Shown here: in pieces, positions 44,920 through 53,913 of the stretch
Position numbering within the stretch: the stretch's first letter is position 1
Layout: each line of letters opens with the position of its first letter
DNA from: Palsa-147 sp963771905
GTDB taxonomy: Bacteria; Acidobacteriota; Terriglobia; Acidiferrales; UBA7541
NCBI GenBank assembly: GCA_963771905.1
Contig: CAVYVI010000009.1
Span: 868,001 to 932,000 of the forward strand
Direction of reading: 5' to 3'
DNA: 64,000 nucleotides
Notes under the pieces: model-generated
What the model was told of the DNA's origin: nothing
Databases searched by the model: none
The model's input: only the letters and a program-made list of their open reading frames with translations
Translations under genes and position numbers: made by a program

Positions 44920-47106
44920 ATGAAGCAAACGGCAAAATTTCTTACGGGAATCGCGATACTTCTTCTCGCCCTCTTTGGGAGCGGCGGGATAGCGCGCGCG
45001 CAAGAACAGAGTTCGGATCAGGGCCAACAGCAGCAGGTTCAAGATCCGGATCAACAGCAAAATGAGCAGGCGGCGCAAAATGCGCACGGCGCCGCGCGCG
45101 TCAGTTTAATTCAGGGAAATGTTTCAATGCAACGCGGTGATTCCGGTGACGTGACTGCGGCTACGATGAACACGCCGCTGATGGCTGGAGACAAAATCTC
45201 CACTGCCGACAAATCCCGCGCCGAAATCCAGCTCGACTTCGCAAACGTTTTGCGTCTGGCCGATAGTTCTGAAGCGAACATCGCCACTCTTGATCGCACA
45301 CACGTCCAGGTGCAGATCGGCGATGGCCTCGCCTACTTCAGCACGTTCAAGGGCAACGAAGCGGATGTCGAAATCGATACGCCGAATGTAGCCATCCATC
45401 CGGCCAGCGCGGAAGCCAGCTTTCGCATTCTTGTGAATCCTGGCGGGCAGACGGAAGTCGCCATCCGGAACGGTGAGGCGGAATTCACCACTCCCGAAGG
45501 CAGCACTCGGGCCAGGAAGGGCCAACTCGTGATCGTTCAGGGAACTGGCAGCGATGTGCAATACAAGATCACTGACGCACCGGGCTTGGATGAGTGGGAC
45601 GCTTTCAACCAGAGCCGCGATCGCTCCATCCAGGGCGCGCAAAGCTGGCGCCATACGGATCGCTACTATACCGGCACACAGGATCTCGATCCTTATGGCA
45701 CGTGGACGGAAGTTCCGGATTACGGGCAGGTTTGGGTCCCATCACAGGGACCGGGCTGGGCTCCGTACAGCGCGGGCAGTTGGGTCTGGGAACCTTACTG
45801 GGGCTGGACGTGGGTTTCGAGTGAGCCGTGGGGCTGGGCGCCCTATCACTACGGCCGCTGGTTCGTTTACGGCGGCGGGTGGGCATGGTGGCCTGGGCCT
45901 GTGTATGGGGCCGGATTCTATCGTCCGATATGGGCGCCGGCATACGTATCCTTCTTCGGGTTTGGCGGAGGCGGCTTCGGCGTCGGGTTCGGTTTTGGAT
46001 TCGGTTCGATTGGCTGGTTGCCGATCGGTCCTGGTGACTTCTTCCATCCCTGGTGGGGCGGCTATGGCGGTCGTTTCGGCTTCGCGGATGTCCATGACTT
46101 CCGCGGCGGCTGGGGCCCACTGCGCGCAGGCGATCGATTCTCAAATATTCATAACATGTGGACGAACGACCGCGTTCGGCAGGGTCTGTCCACGGTATCA
46201 GCCAATGGCTTCGGGCGAGGCGCCGTTCACGCGACGCCTGCCAGCCTGGATGGCTTGCGGTCCGCACGCGGCATGACGGGCAATCTGCCGGTCGTGCCGT
46301 CGCGCGCAAGTCTTAGCGCTTCCGGAAGATTCGAAAGCTCGAACTCGTTCGCTGATCGCGGAGGGCAGAAGTTCTTCTCGAAGAATCAGCCATCTGCGCG
46401 AGCCGAACCGTTCTCGCAGCAGGCGTCGCATTTGCAGCAGTCTATCCAAAAGGACCGTCACTTTTCTCCGGTCACTGCCGGTGAGAAGACCGCGGGAAAT
46501 GAGTCCGGCCGATTCGGCGGCACGGAGAATGGAGCGAATGCAGGGGCGTCACGCGGCGAATCGAATCTCTCGGCCAGCAGGCCCCGAGCTTCGAACGGAT
46601 CGGCCACTGGCGCGCGGGGCAATGGCTTCAACGACCGCCCGAATTCAACATCGAATTCCGCCGGAACGTCGAATGCAACGCGGCCGGGATTCCAGCGGTT
46701 TGGTTCTTCGAATCCGCGCAACAGTTCGGCGTCGACCGGGAATCGCTCGTACGGGAGCTCGAACGGCTCGAACAGAAACGGCATCGGGGACTACGCTTCG
46801 CCGTCGAATTCGCAGGGAGCGCGATCGCAAGGTGGCACGCCCGGTTATCGGCAGCCCTCGAACTCCGGTTATTCAAGAGGCTATCGGCCGCCGCTCACGA
46901 TGAACAAACCGATCGTTACACAGCGGTCCTATGGCGGCTATGGCGGAAGTTACGGTCGTCCGAACTCCACATACCGGCCGTCGTCGAATAGCGGCGGTTA
47001 CCGAACCCCGAGCTACCACGCACCAAGCGGCGGATCTCGGGGCGGCTCGAGTGGCGGAAGCCGCAGTTCCGGCGGAGGTCACAGCTCGGGTGGCGGGCAT
47101 CACTAA
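44920..47106 (+). CDS. Exported FecR-DUF6600 protein with Gly/Ser-rich tail
   Basis: A 728-residue secreted or surface protein. A signal peptide ends at GIARAQ (~28), followed by a Gln-rich spacer. Residues ~55-200 form a FecR-like domain (RVSLIQGNVSMQRGDSGDV; LADSSEANIATLD). Residues ~235-390 are Trp/Tyr/Gly-rich repeats (YGTWTEVPDYGQVWVP, GWAPYSAGSWVWEP, GWAPYHYGRWF) typical of DUF6600. The rest is low-complexity Ser/Asn/Gly ending in SGGGHH. The ATG has a GTGAGG ribosome site. The upstream sigma54-type promoter and neighbouring kinase/activator suggest induced expression. Function is unknown; a surface or matrix role is plausible. Confidence 0.88.
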   Translation: MKQTAKFLTGIAILLLALFGSGGIARAQEQSSDQGQQQQVQDPDQQQNEQAAQNAHGAARVSLIQGNVSMQRGDSGDVTAATMNTPLMAGDKISTADKSRAEIQLDFANVLRLADSSEANIATLDRTHVQVQIGDGLAYFSTFKGNEADVEIDTPNVAIHPASAEASFRILVNPGGQTEVAIRNGEAEFTTPEGSTRARKGQLVIVQGTGSDVQYKITDAPGLDEWDAFNQSRDRSIQGAQSWRHTDRYYTGTQDLDPYGTWTEVPDYGQVWVPSQGPGWAPYSAGSWVWEPYWGWTWVSSEPWGWAPYHYGRWFVYGGGWAWWPGPVYGAGFYRPIWAPAYVSFFGFGGGGFGVGFGFGFGSIGWLPIGPGDFFHPWWGGYGGRFGFADVHDFRGGWGPLRAGDRFSNIHNMWTNDRVRQGLSTVSANGFGRGAVHATPASLDGLRSARGMTGNLPVVPSRASLSASGRFESSNSFADRGGQKFFSKNQPSARAEPFSQQASHLQQSIQKDRHFSPVTAGEKTAGNESGRFGGTENGANAGASRGESNLSASRPRASNGSATGARGNGFNDRPNSTSNSAGTSNATRPGFQRFGSSNPRNSSASTGNRSYGSSNGSNRNGIGDYASPSNSQGARSQGGTPGYRQPSNSGYSRGYRPPLTMNKPIVTQRSYGGYGGSYGRPNSTYRPSSNSGGYRTPSYHAPSGGSRGGSSGGSRSSGGGHSSGGGHH

Positions 47107-47144
47107 TCATTTCACACAACATCCTAGTAATGGGCGACGCTTCG

Positions 47145-47168
47145 AAAAGGGCGGCGCCCTTTTTGTTT
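47145..47168 (+). terminator. Intrinsic terminator after the FecR/DUF6600 gene
   Basis: AAAAGGGC, GGC loop, GCCCTTTT, followed by TGTTT: an 8-bp stem with a T-rich tail, 39 bases after the stop. Confidence 0.85.
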
Positions 47169-47240
47169 GAGCGGGATGAAGAGGATCAGCGTGCCGGGCG
47201 GGTCAATCACGCGATGAGTGGAGCCGATGCCCTTGCGCTA

Positions 47241-47996
47241 CTAGCTTTCCTGGTGAACCCGCAATTGTGATTCGAGCTCGGCGGTATATTGCCGCTCGGC
47301 TTCGATCTCGGATTGCAGCTTCTTCACTAGCATTTCCAGCCGACGAACTTCCGCGCGGAGTTTTATGATCTCCATCGACGGCATCGCGCTCGGCGCGGGC
47401 GGACGCACGGCAGCCGGCGGAGCAGCGGGCGACGCCGCGCCAGGCCGAGGCATCGTAGGCATTGCGGGACGCGGCGCGACCTGCGAATTCAGAGGAGCCG
47501 CAACGGCCGGCGCGACAGGAGCGAAGAGTCCGCTCAGAGCGCGCGAGGCTGTGCCCGCCGCATCGGAAGAAAGCGTCTGCGCGTCCGTTCCAGCGGGTTT
47601 TGGAAAGAGCAAGCTTTTCACGCGCGCAATCAATTCCTGCGGCTGAAACGGCTTGCGCATCAACTCGTCGGCCTTCGCGGCCATCGCTTTTTCGGCGACT
47701 TGCCGGTTCACAACACCCGACATCAAAATCACCGGCGTCGAGCTGAGTTCCGCGTGCTCTTTGACGTACTGGCAAACCTCATAGCCGTCCTTATCCGGCA
47801 TGATGACGTCGCTGATGACGACGTCGGGTCGGTTCAAGCTGAACTGTGCGAGCGCCGACGCCGCGTCATGGCACGCGATCACGTTGATGCTTTCCTTGCG
47901 GAAGGCGATCTTGATGACCTCGCGCATTGTGGCGCTGTCGTCGATGAAGTAAACCGTAGGAATGCGGGGCGCTGCCGGAATCGAAGTGTCGCTCAT
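47241..47996 (-). CDS. Receiver-domain protein with C-terminal coiled coil
   Basis: Last gene of the chemosensory operon (251 aa). The receiver (~13-130) is intact: DDSATMREV acidic pair, phospho-Asp in VVISDVIMP and Lys in LMRKPF. A Pro/Ala-rich linker (~140-205) leads to a coiled coil (IIKLRAEVRRLEMLVKKLQS ... AERQYTAELESQLRV). There is no output enzyme or DNA-binding domain, so it probably acts by protein contact. ATG 47996 overlaps the stop of the preceding gene by four bases. It is a candidate phosphate acceptor of the CheA at 50902-53913. Confidence 0.9.
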   Translation of the reverse strand: MSDTSIPAAPRIPTVYFIDDSATMREVIKIAFRKESINVIACHDAASALAQFSLNRPDVVISDVIMPDKDGYEVCQYVKEHAELSSTPVILMSGVVNRQVAEKAMAAKADELMRKPFQPQELIARVKSLLFPKPAGTDAQTLSSDAAGTASRALSGLFAPVAPAVAAPLNSQVAPRPAMPTMPRPGAASPAAPPAAVRPPAPSAMPSMEIIKLRAEVRRLEMLVKKLQSEIEAERQYTAELESQLRVHQES

Positions 47997-48769
47997 CGCG
48001 ATTCCTCCTCCACCTGTGCGTCTTTGGCTTCGTCGTATTCTCGCAGGGCGCCGAGCAATAAATCCGTGGCCGAGCGAAGCACTGTCCTCTGCGATGCCGT
48101 CGCGCCGTACACAAATTTGTAAACACCCTCCACGCCTGGGTGACATTTCTTCACAATCTGGCAGACGGCTTCGTCGCCAAAAAGGCTGCCGCATTCGGCG
48201 TGCCAGATTTCGCCCGCTTCAAAAAAAACGATGCCGTCCGTTTCGCCCGCATTGATGTGCAGAGCGCCGGTTTGGCGTGCTTGTCCGAGCAATTGAATGA
48301 CGCCGGGCAGGTCGAGATGCGAGAGCTTGCCGCTCAGATCCGTTTCCGAGCTCAAGAGCATCTGCGTCGGTTGGAATCCGTCCTGGCGGCTCAATAGAAA
48401 ATTGCGAACGTGCCGGGCGATGTCCGCGGGAGGCCGGCGCCGGTCAACGAAATCATCGCAGCCCGCGCGAAAAGCTTCGAGAAGCGCCTGTTCGCCGCTG
48501 CCACCGCCGATGGCGATGAGCGGCATGTTCGCGGTTTTTGGATCGGTGCGAAGAATCGGGGCGATTTCGAGAGCGCTCATTTCGCGCAAGTTCGTCGCGC
48601 ACAGAATTGCCGCAGGAGCGCTCCACTCGACCATGGTTAGAGCATAGGCCGCCTGTGCGCACGTGACGACTTCGAACCCCTGCTGCTGAAGAGCGTCGCC
48701 GAGCCGCTTCGCAAAATACACGTTGCTCTCGATGAGTAGGATTCTTGGAAGGGTGGGAGGCGTCGTCAC
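47993..48769 (-). CDS. Degenerate receiver plus PATAN/DUF4388 protein
   Basis: A 258-residue protein. Residues ~9-120 have the receiver outline (ILLIESNVYFAKRLGDALQQQGF) but lack the phosphorylation site: the strand that should end in Asp reads AAILCATNL and the conserved Lys region is VDRRRP. From ~140 on, LSGKLSHLDLPGVIQLLGQARQTGALHI with GIVFFEAGEIWHAECG is a DUF4388/PATAN domain, known from regulators of gliding and twitching motility. It starts at GTG 48769, overlapping the cheW stop. It probably serves as an unphosphorylated adaptor. Confidence 0.85.
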   Translation of the reverse strand: MTTPPTLPRILLIESNVYFAKRLGDALQQQGFEVVTCAQAAYALTMVEWSAPAAILCATNLREMSALEIAPILRTDPKTANMPLIAIGGGSGEQALLEAFRAGCDDFVDRRRPPADIARHVRNFLLSRQDGFQPTQMLLSSETDLSGKLSHLDLPGVIQLLGQARQTGALHINAGETDGIVFFEAGEIWHAECGSLFGDEAVCQIVKKCHPGVEGVYKFVYGATASQRTVLRSATDLLLGALREYDEAKDAQVEEESR

Positions 48770-49263
48770 GATTGCGCCTCTCGTACGGGCGGCTTATTCG
48801 ACGACGGCGCTACCGGCGGCTGCGCCGCATCCGTCTGTGTACACACAAGCTTCTCGAAGTCGAGAACTTCGATCACCGTTTCTCCCAGCGCCAAAACGCC
48901 GGCAACATACTTCGGCGAATCTTCGGGTGACGGAAGCATTTCGGCGGTGATGAGCTCGCACTCGCCGTCCACCGGAATCGCGCTCAACTCGTCCTGCACT
49001 TCAAATTTTCGTGTCGCGACGAGAAAAAAGCGGCGGCCTGGTGTTCGCTTGCCCAGCAGCGTCGGCGTTACGTCGTATACCGGAACAATTCGTCCGCGCC
49101 GGACGATCACGCCCGCGACCATCGGCGTCTGATGCGGAAACACGTGCAGCCGCACCGGCGGGGCAAGCTCGGTGACGATCCCCGACGGCAGCGCAAATCG
49201 CCTGCCACTCAACTGCAGCATCACGAAGGACTCGCGTTCGACGGCAACCGGAGCAGCGCTCAT
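48766..49263 (-). CDS. cheW: CheW-like coupling protein
   Basis: CheW-domain protein (165 aa): FVMLQLSGRRFALPSGIVTELAPP, GVIVRRGRIVPVYDVTPTL, and ALGETVIEVLDFEKL follow the two SH3-like subdomains. A disordered C-terminal tail (TDAAQPPVAPSSNKPP) exceeds the domain. Overlaps both neighbours by four bases in the chemosensory operon. It should connect receptor and CheA, or act as a docking platform alongside the second CheW-like protein. Confidence 0.9.
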   Translation of the reverse strand: MSAAPVAVERESFVMLQLSGRRFALPSGIVTELAPPVRLHVFPHQTPMVAGVIVRRGRIVPVYDVTPTLLGKRTPGRRFFLVATRKFEVQDELSAIPVDGECELITAEMLPSPEDSPKYVAGVLALGETVIEVLDFEKLVCTQTDAAQPPVAPSSNKPPVREAQS

Positions 49264-49793
49264 GACGCCGTTCCTTGCATCGCAGGCTGAGCAGCGAGAG
49301 CTGCTTCGGCGGCCCGTTCGAGGGCCAAGACCTCGTCGCGCTCCAAGAACCCGGCCGGATTGACCACCGGCAGAACATGGTCATCGAGATACGCCAGGCC
49401 GCGGTACCAACGTCGCTCCTCGCCTTCGAATGCGAGCGGCAGCGCGTGCAGGCCGGTAATTTCCACCATGCGCTCGATTTTGTCCACGAGTACGGCCGCA
49501 GGCGAATCGCGCAGGATCAAGACCAGCGTCGGGCGGGTTTGGCGCAGTCCGAAATGCGCGCCGCCGTCCACGACGAAATATGTTCGATTGCCGCGCTGCA
49601 GGATGTGCTTCACTTTTGCGACGGAGGTCTGCTCGAGATCGCTCGCCGAACCACCGAGACTGTCGGCGCTGCGAATTTCGTGCACGGCGCTCGCGGCGAT
49701 GGCGAAAAGCTGATCCGCGATCGTGAACAGAATTACACTTTCCTTCCGGCGGACGCGGCGAACTTTCCGAGGCTCGTGCAGTGCGACGCTCAT
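49260..49793 (-). CDS. Divergent CheW-like protein
   Basis: A 177-residue CheW-fold protein: ESVILFTIADQLFAIAASAVHEI and RWYRGLAYLDDHVLPVVNPAGFL correspond to the start and end of the CheW domain, with VLVDKIERMVEITGLHALP between. It is more divergent than the other CheW genes and has a long insert between the two halves (VKHILQRGNRTYFVVDGGAHFG). It ends in an Ala-rich helix. It overlaps cheB and cheW by four bases each. A role in coupling a distinct set of receptors is possible but not shown. Confidence 0.82.
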   Translation of the reverse strand: MSVALHEPRKVRRVRRKESVILFTIADQLFAIAASAVHEIRSADSLGGSASDLEQTSVAKVKHILQRGNRTYFVVDGGAHFGLRQTRPTLVLILRDSPAAVLVDKIERMVEITGLHALPLAFEGEERRWYRGLAYLDDHVLPVVNPAGFLERDEVLALERAAEAALAAQPAMQGTAS

Positions 49794-50905
49794 CGTACAC
49801 TCACGGGCACGGCGCGGCAGAGTTGCATCGCGCGGCGTTCGATCGCCGCCGCGATCTCATCAAGCGGCAGCACTTCGTCCACGGCGCCCGTCTTGATGGC
49901 TTCCGCCGGCATCCCGAAAATCACGGAGCTCGCTTCATCCTGAGCGATCACATAACCGCCTGCTTCTTTCACGGCCTTCGCGCCCTTCGCGCCGTCATTT
50001 CCCATACCCGTCAAAATCACGCCGATGGTCATCGGCCCGGCATAGGCCGCAGCCGTTTCGAGCGCGACATCGGCGCAGGGCCGATAGCCGGAAATACGCT
50101 CACCGGCGTCCAGCGTGATCCGCCCGCTGCCGGCGATACGGAGATGATGTGATCCGGGGCAGACGTAGATCGTTCCGGGCTGCACAGTTTCATTCGTCTC
50201 GGCTTCTTTCACACGAAGCTCGCAAGCTTCCGTGAGCTGCAGGCTGAACTGATTCGTGAACGCGGCCGGCATGTGCTGAACCAAGAAAATAGCCGCGGGC
50301 AGATCCTTCGAAAACTCGGGGACAAGGTTCATCACGGTGGCGGGGCCACCCGTGGACGCGGCGATGACGACGAAAGGAAATTTTCCGCCGGCCTGCGAGG
50401 CCAACCCCAAGCCAATTGACGGACTAACTTGCACAGCCGGGTTGCGCCCCGCCGGCCCAGCGATCTTCGAAAGCGTCGCCGTGCGCACGACGCGAACTTT
50501 CGCCGCCATTTTTAATTTTCGCGCCAGTTCTTGCCCGACGCTGCGCATGTCGAGGTCAATGCCACTCGACGGCTTGGGTACAAAATCGATCGCGCCCATC
50601 TCGAGCGCGCGCAGGGTGCTATCCGCGCCTTCGCGCGATTCCGAGCTGACGATTACGATCGGCCGCGGATTTTGAGTCATGATGAGCTGCGTCGCCTGCA
50701 ATCCATCCACATGCGGCATATTGATATCCATGGTGATCACATCGGGCTTCAGCGATTCGGCCATCGCGACGCCTTCGCGACCATCGCGCGCTTGCCCCGC
50801 GACCTCGAGTTGCGGGTCGGCGGCGATGATGTCGTGCAGGACTTTGCGCATGAACGTCGAATCCTCGACAATCAGGACGCGCAGCTTTTTCTTGGGGCCC
50901 ATCAT
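49790..50905 (-). CDS. cheB: Protein-glutamate methylesterase CheB
   Basis: Removes methyl groups from chemoreceptor glutamates, resetting adaptation. The receiver (~8-125) has Asp60 (VITMDINMP) and Lys in FVPKPSS; the methylesterase domain has the catalytic Ser in IAASTGGPATV, His in LVQHMPAAFT and Asp in GMGNDGAKGAKA. It is 371 aa, the normal CheB length. The start overlaps the cheA stop by four bases. With cheR in the same operon it gives a complete adaptation pair. Confidence 0.96.
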   Translation of the reverse strand: MMGPKKKLRVLIVEDSTFMRKVLHDIIAADPQLEVAGQARDGREGVAMAESLKPDVITMDINMPHVDGLQATQLIMTQNPRPIVIVSSESREGADSTLRALEMGAIDFVPKPSSGIDLDMRSVGQELARKLKMAAKVRVVRTATLSKIAGPAGRNPAVQVSPSIGLGLASQAGGKFPFVVIAASTGGPATVMNLVPEFSKDLPAAIFLVQHMPAAFTNQFSLQLTEACELRVKEAETNETVQPGTIYVCPGSHHLRIAGSGRITLDAGERISGYRPCADVALETAAAYAGPMTIGVILTGMGNDGAKGAKAVKEAGGYVIAQDEASSVIFGMPAEAIKTGAVDEVLPLDEIAAAIERRAMQLCRAVPVSVR

Positions 50906-53900
50906 TCTCTTGTACCCTGGCGAACGCCGGCCGTGGACGAAGCGCTCGCATCACTGCGCTCACCGATCAAACGTTCGACAGTTTCGATCAATTGATCTTC
51001 CTGGACCGGCTTGGTGAGGAAGGCCACCGCGCCCTCTTTGAAGGCTCGATCGCGATGTTTCGCTCCAGCGCGCGAGGTCACCACCATCACCGGAATCTGC
51101 CGCGTGACCGGATCCTGCCGCAGATGCGCCATCAGTTCGTAGCCATTCATGCGCGGCATTTCGAGGTCCGTGAGGACCAGATGGCAGCCTACCTGTGCGA
51201 TCAGCTCCGAGGCTTCGAGACCGTCCGCGGCAAGTTTCACTCGATAGCCAGCTTTTTCGAGCATACGGCCGACAAACTTTCGCACGCTAATCGAGTCGTC
51301 CACGACCACCACCACTTTGTCGTTGGCCACGGCGTCGACCGCTTCTGCCGGAATGCTTCCAGCGGCGACGGCGTTCGCACCAGGAGCGAAAACGCGAGCG
51401 GCGCCGGCCGCCGCGATTGCAACGTGACGCTCGGCGGCATTCGAAGAGACCAGGCGGTTCAAATCGATCAACAGAATCAAGCTGCCATCCGAAGCGATCG
51501 TGGTGCCAGGAAAGAGCTTCACGCGGCGCAAGTATTCGCCGAGATTCTTGATGACGATTTCGTCTTTTCCAAGCACGTCCTCGACGACGATGCCAGCCGC
51601 ACGGCCCGCCACCTTCACGATGACCATGCGGTAGTAGCCGTTGATGGCATCGAGCGGCGCCAGGCCGAGTTGCACGTCCATGCGAACGACTTCGGTGACT
51701 ACGCCACGCACTTTCGTGAGCAGTTTTCCGCCGACTTCTTCGATTTCTTCGGGGCGCAAACGCCGAATTTCCTCGATCAGCGCGAGCGGCAGCGCAAACA
51801 CCGAGCTCCCGCAACGCACGAACAGCGCCTGCGAAATGATCAGTGTCAGGGGAACTTTCAATGTGAAGGTCGACCCCGTGTCGGGCTCGGAGCGAACCTC
51901 AATTTCACCGTTCAGCGCATGAATGTTGGCGCGGACGACGTCGAGACCCACGCCGCGTCCGGCCAGCTCGGTCTTGTTCGACGCTGTTGAGAATCCCGGC
52001 TGGAAGAGAAGTTCGCGGAGCTCGCGCTCGGTGAGCTGTTCGGCCTGGGCATAGGTGATGCGGCCTGCCTCGATGGCGCTTGTGCGGATTCTTTCGTAGT
52101 TGATGCCGCTGCCATCGTCCTCGACTTCGATGAAGATGTGATTGCCGCGGTGATAGGCGCGCACCGTTACTCGGCCTTGCGCAGGCTTTCCCGCGCGCAC
52201 GCGGGCGCCGGCATCCTCGATGCCATGCGCGACTGCGTTGCGAACCAGGTGAATCAATGGATCGGAAATCTGTTGAATGATGTTGTTGTCGAGTTCGGTT
52301 TCCGAACCTTCCAGAAGAAGCTCGACCGGCTTGCCAGTGGATTTGGCGGCATCGCGAACCGTGCGCGAAAGCCGCGTATAGAGATTGCCGATGGGCACCA
52401 TGCGCGCGCGGGTGATTTCGTCTTGCAGATGATGCGCCAGTTTGGTGAACTCGTCGATATCGGCGTCGACGCGGTTCATAAACGCTTCCAGCTGCGCCAG
52501 TACTTCGGTGACGTCGGCCGAAATTTCCGTGAGCGACCGCGAGAGGATGCTGAAGTCGTCGTAACGGTCCATCTCGAGCTCGCTGAATCCGCCGTAGGAT
52601 TCGCTTTCAAGACTTCGCAGGCGCGAGAAGCCGCGGAACGTATCCATCTGCGGCGACGCGGTGCCCGGCAAAAGACTCGAGCTGATGCGGCTGAATTCAT
52701 GCTTTTCTTGAAACTCGGAAACTTTGCCCGATAGCCGGCTCTTCGAAAACGTCAGAACTTCGACAAGCTTGGCCAATTCTGCCAGGCGTCCGAGCATTCG
52801 GGTGCGATTGATGACCAGCTCGCCGACAGCGTTCATCATCCGATCGAGGCGGTCGAGAGAGATGCGGACTGACTTGACTGCGGGCAGCGGGGTGCTCGTC
52901 GCCTTGCGCGGCACCAGAGAAATCTTTGCCGTCGCTGCCGGCAGCGCTTGGTTTCCATCCGCGGAGTCGGCCAGCGAAGCCTGAGCCGAGGCAGCTTCGG
53001 CGTCCCCAGGCTGTTCCTCGACTTCCAGCGGAGCGAGTTCCTGAATGCGCGCGAGCACAGGCTCAACTTTTAGTCGCATCTCATCGTCATCGGTCCAGGA
53101 GTGATGCAGGAATTTCTTGAGCGCGTCGACCGATTCGAGCAGCAAATCGACGATTTCGGGGCTGGGCTGCAAGAGACCATCGCGCAGCCGGCCTACCAGA
53201 TCCTCGACGCGGTGGGCCACGGCGGACAGCCGGTGCAAGCCGACCTGCGCCGCCGAACCTTTGATCGTGTGCATCGATCGGAACAACCGGTTGATGTCCT
53301 CGGCGTTGGGATTGCCTTCGAGCGCCAGCAGACAGTCTGTCACGGTCTGTAAATGCTCTTCGGCTTCCGGAACAAAGAATTCGAGCACCTCCTGCGGAAC
53401 CTCGCTATCTTCCGGCAGAAGATCGACGAGCGAAGCACCCTCCGGAAAAACCTGAGGAATGGCTTCGGCGTACGCCGTGTCATCGTTGGCGGCGTCCTGC
53501 GCGGCGAGCTCCGCCGCGGCGGGCGGAAACGCAAAGCTGTAGCGTTGCTTGAACGTCGCAATGTCACCGGGAGTTTCAGTTCCGTCGGTCGAGATCTGCA
53601 GCAGATCGAACTCGAGCACGGAGATGGCATCAGACAGAAATTCAGTGAGCGGGCCGTAGGTATCGGGTCCGAGCGTGGCGTTCATCGCGTACTGGAAAAT
53701 ATGTGCGAGCTTGCCCGCGACTTCGGAGAACAGCGGAAAGCCGTAGCTTGCCGACGTTCCGCACATGGTGTGCGCTGCGATGTAGAGGCGCTCGAAATCT
53801 TCGGGGCGCGCCTGGGGCTCCTGGACAAGGCCGGAGTATTCCCGCAGATATTGCAGGTGATCGGACGCTTCCTGCAGGAAGAGCTCGAGAGATGCGTGTT

Positions 53901-53913
53901 CGGATTCGCTCAC
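50902..53913 (-). CDS. cheA: Hybrid chemotaxis histidine kinase CheA-REC with two HPt domains
   Basis: Central kinase of the chemosensory system (1003 aa). Two HPt domains: His48 in AAHTMCGTSASYG (divergent) and His215 in SMHTIKGSAAQVG (canonical). Then a dimerisation domain, the ATPase domain (HLVRNAVAHGIEDA; EVEDDGSGI; GRGVGLDVV), a CheW-like regulatory domain (FALPLALIEEIRRL; VPLTLIISQALFVR before it) and a C-terminal receiver with phospho-Asp in LVLTDLEMP and Lys in FLTKPV. GTG 53913 is chosen because GGAGG lies seven bases upstream and it overlaps the cheR stop (GTGA). The fused receiver suggests an internal phosphate sink or relay. Confidence 0.96.
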   Translation of the reverse strand: MSESEHASLELFLQEASDHLQYLREYSGLVQEPQARPEDFERLYIAAHTMCGTSASYGFPLFSEVAGKLAHIFQYAMNATLGPDTYGPLTEFLSDAISVLEFDLLQISTDGTETPGDIATFKQRYSFAFPPAAAELAAQDAANDDTAYAEAIPQVFPEGASLVDLLPEDSEVPQEVLEFFVPEAEEHLQTVTDCLLALEGNPNAEDINRLFRSMHTIKGSAAQVGLHRLSAVAHRVEDLVGRLRDGLLQPSPEIVDLLLESVDALKKFLHHSWTDDDEMRLKVEPVLARIQELAPLEVEEQPGDAEAASAQASLADSADGNQALPAATAKISLVPRKATSTPLPAVKSVRISLDRLDRMMNAVGELVINRTRMLGRLAELAKLVEVLTFSKSRLSGKVSEFQEKHEFSRISSSLLPGTASPQMDTFRGFSRLRSLESESYGGFSELEMDRYDDFSILSRSLTEISADVTEVLAQLEAFMNRVDADIDEFTKLAHHLQDEITRARMVPIGNLYTRLSRTVRDAAKSTGKPVELLLEGSETELDNNIIQQISDPLIHLVRNAVAHGIEDAGARVRAGKPAQGRVTVRAYHRGNHIFIEVEDDGSGINYERIRTSAIEAGRITYAQAEQLTERELRELLFQPGFSTASNKTELAGRGVGLDVVRANIHALNGEIEVRSEPDTGSTFTLKVPLTLIISQALFVRCGSSVFALPLALIEEIRRLRPEEIEEVGGKLLTKVRGVVTEVVRMDVQLGLAPLDAINGYYRMVIVKVAGRAAGIVVEDVLGKDEIVIKNLGEYLRRVKLFPGTTIASDGSLILLIDLNRLVSSNAAERHVAIAAAGAARVFAPGANAVAAGSIPAEAVDAVANDKVVVVVDDSISVRKFVGRMLEKAGYRVKLAADGLEASELIAQVGCHLVLTDLEMPRMNGYELMAHLRQDPVTRQIPVMVVTSRAGAKHRDRAFKEGAVAFLTKPVQEDQLIETVERLIGERSDASASSTAGVRQGTRE

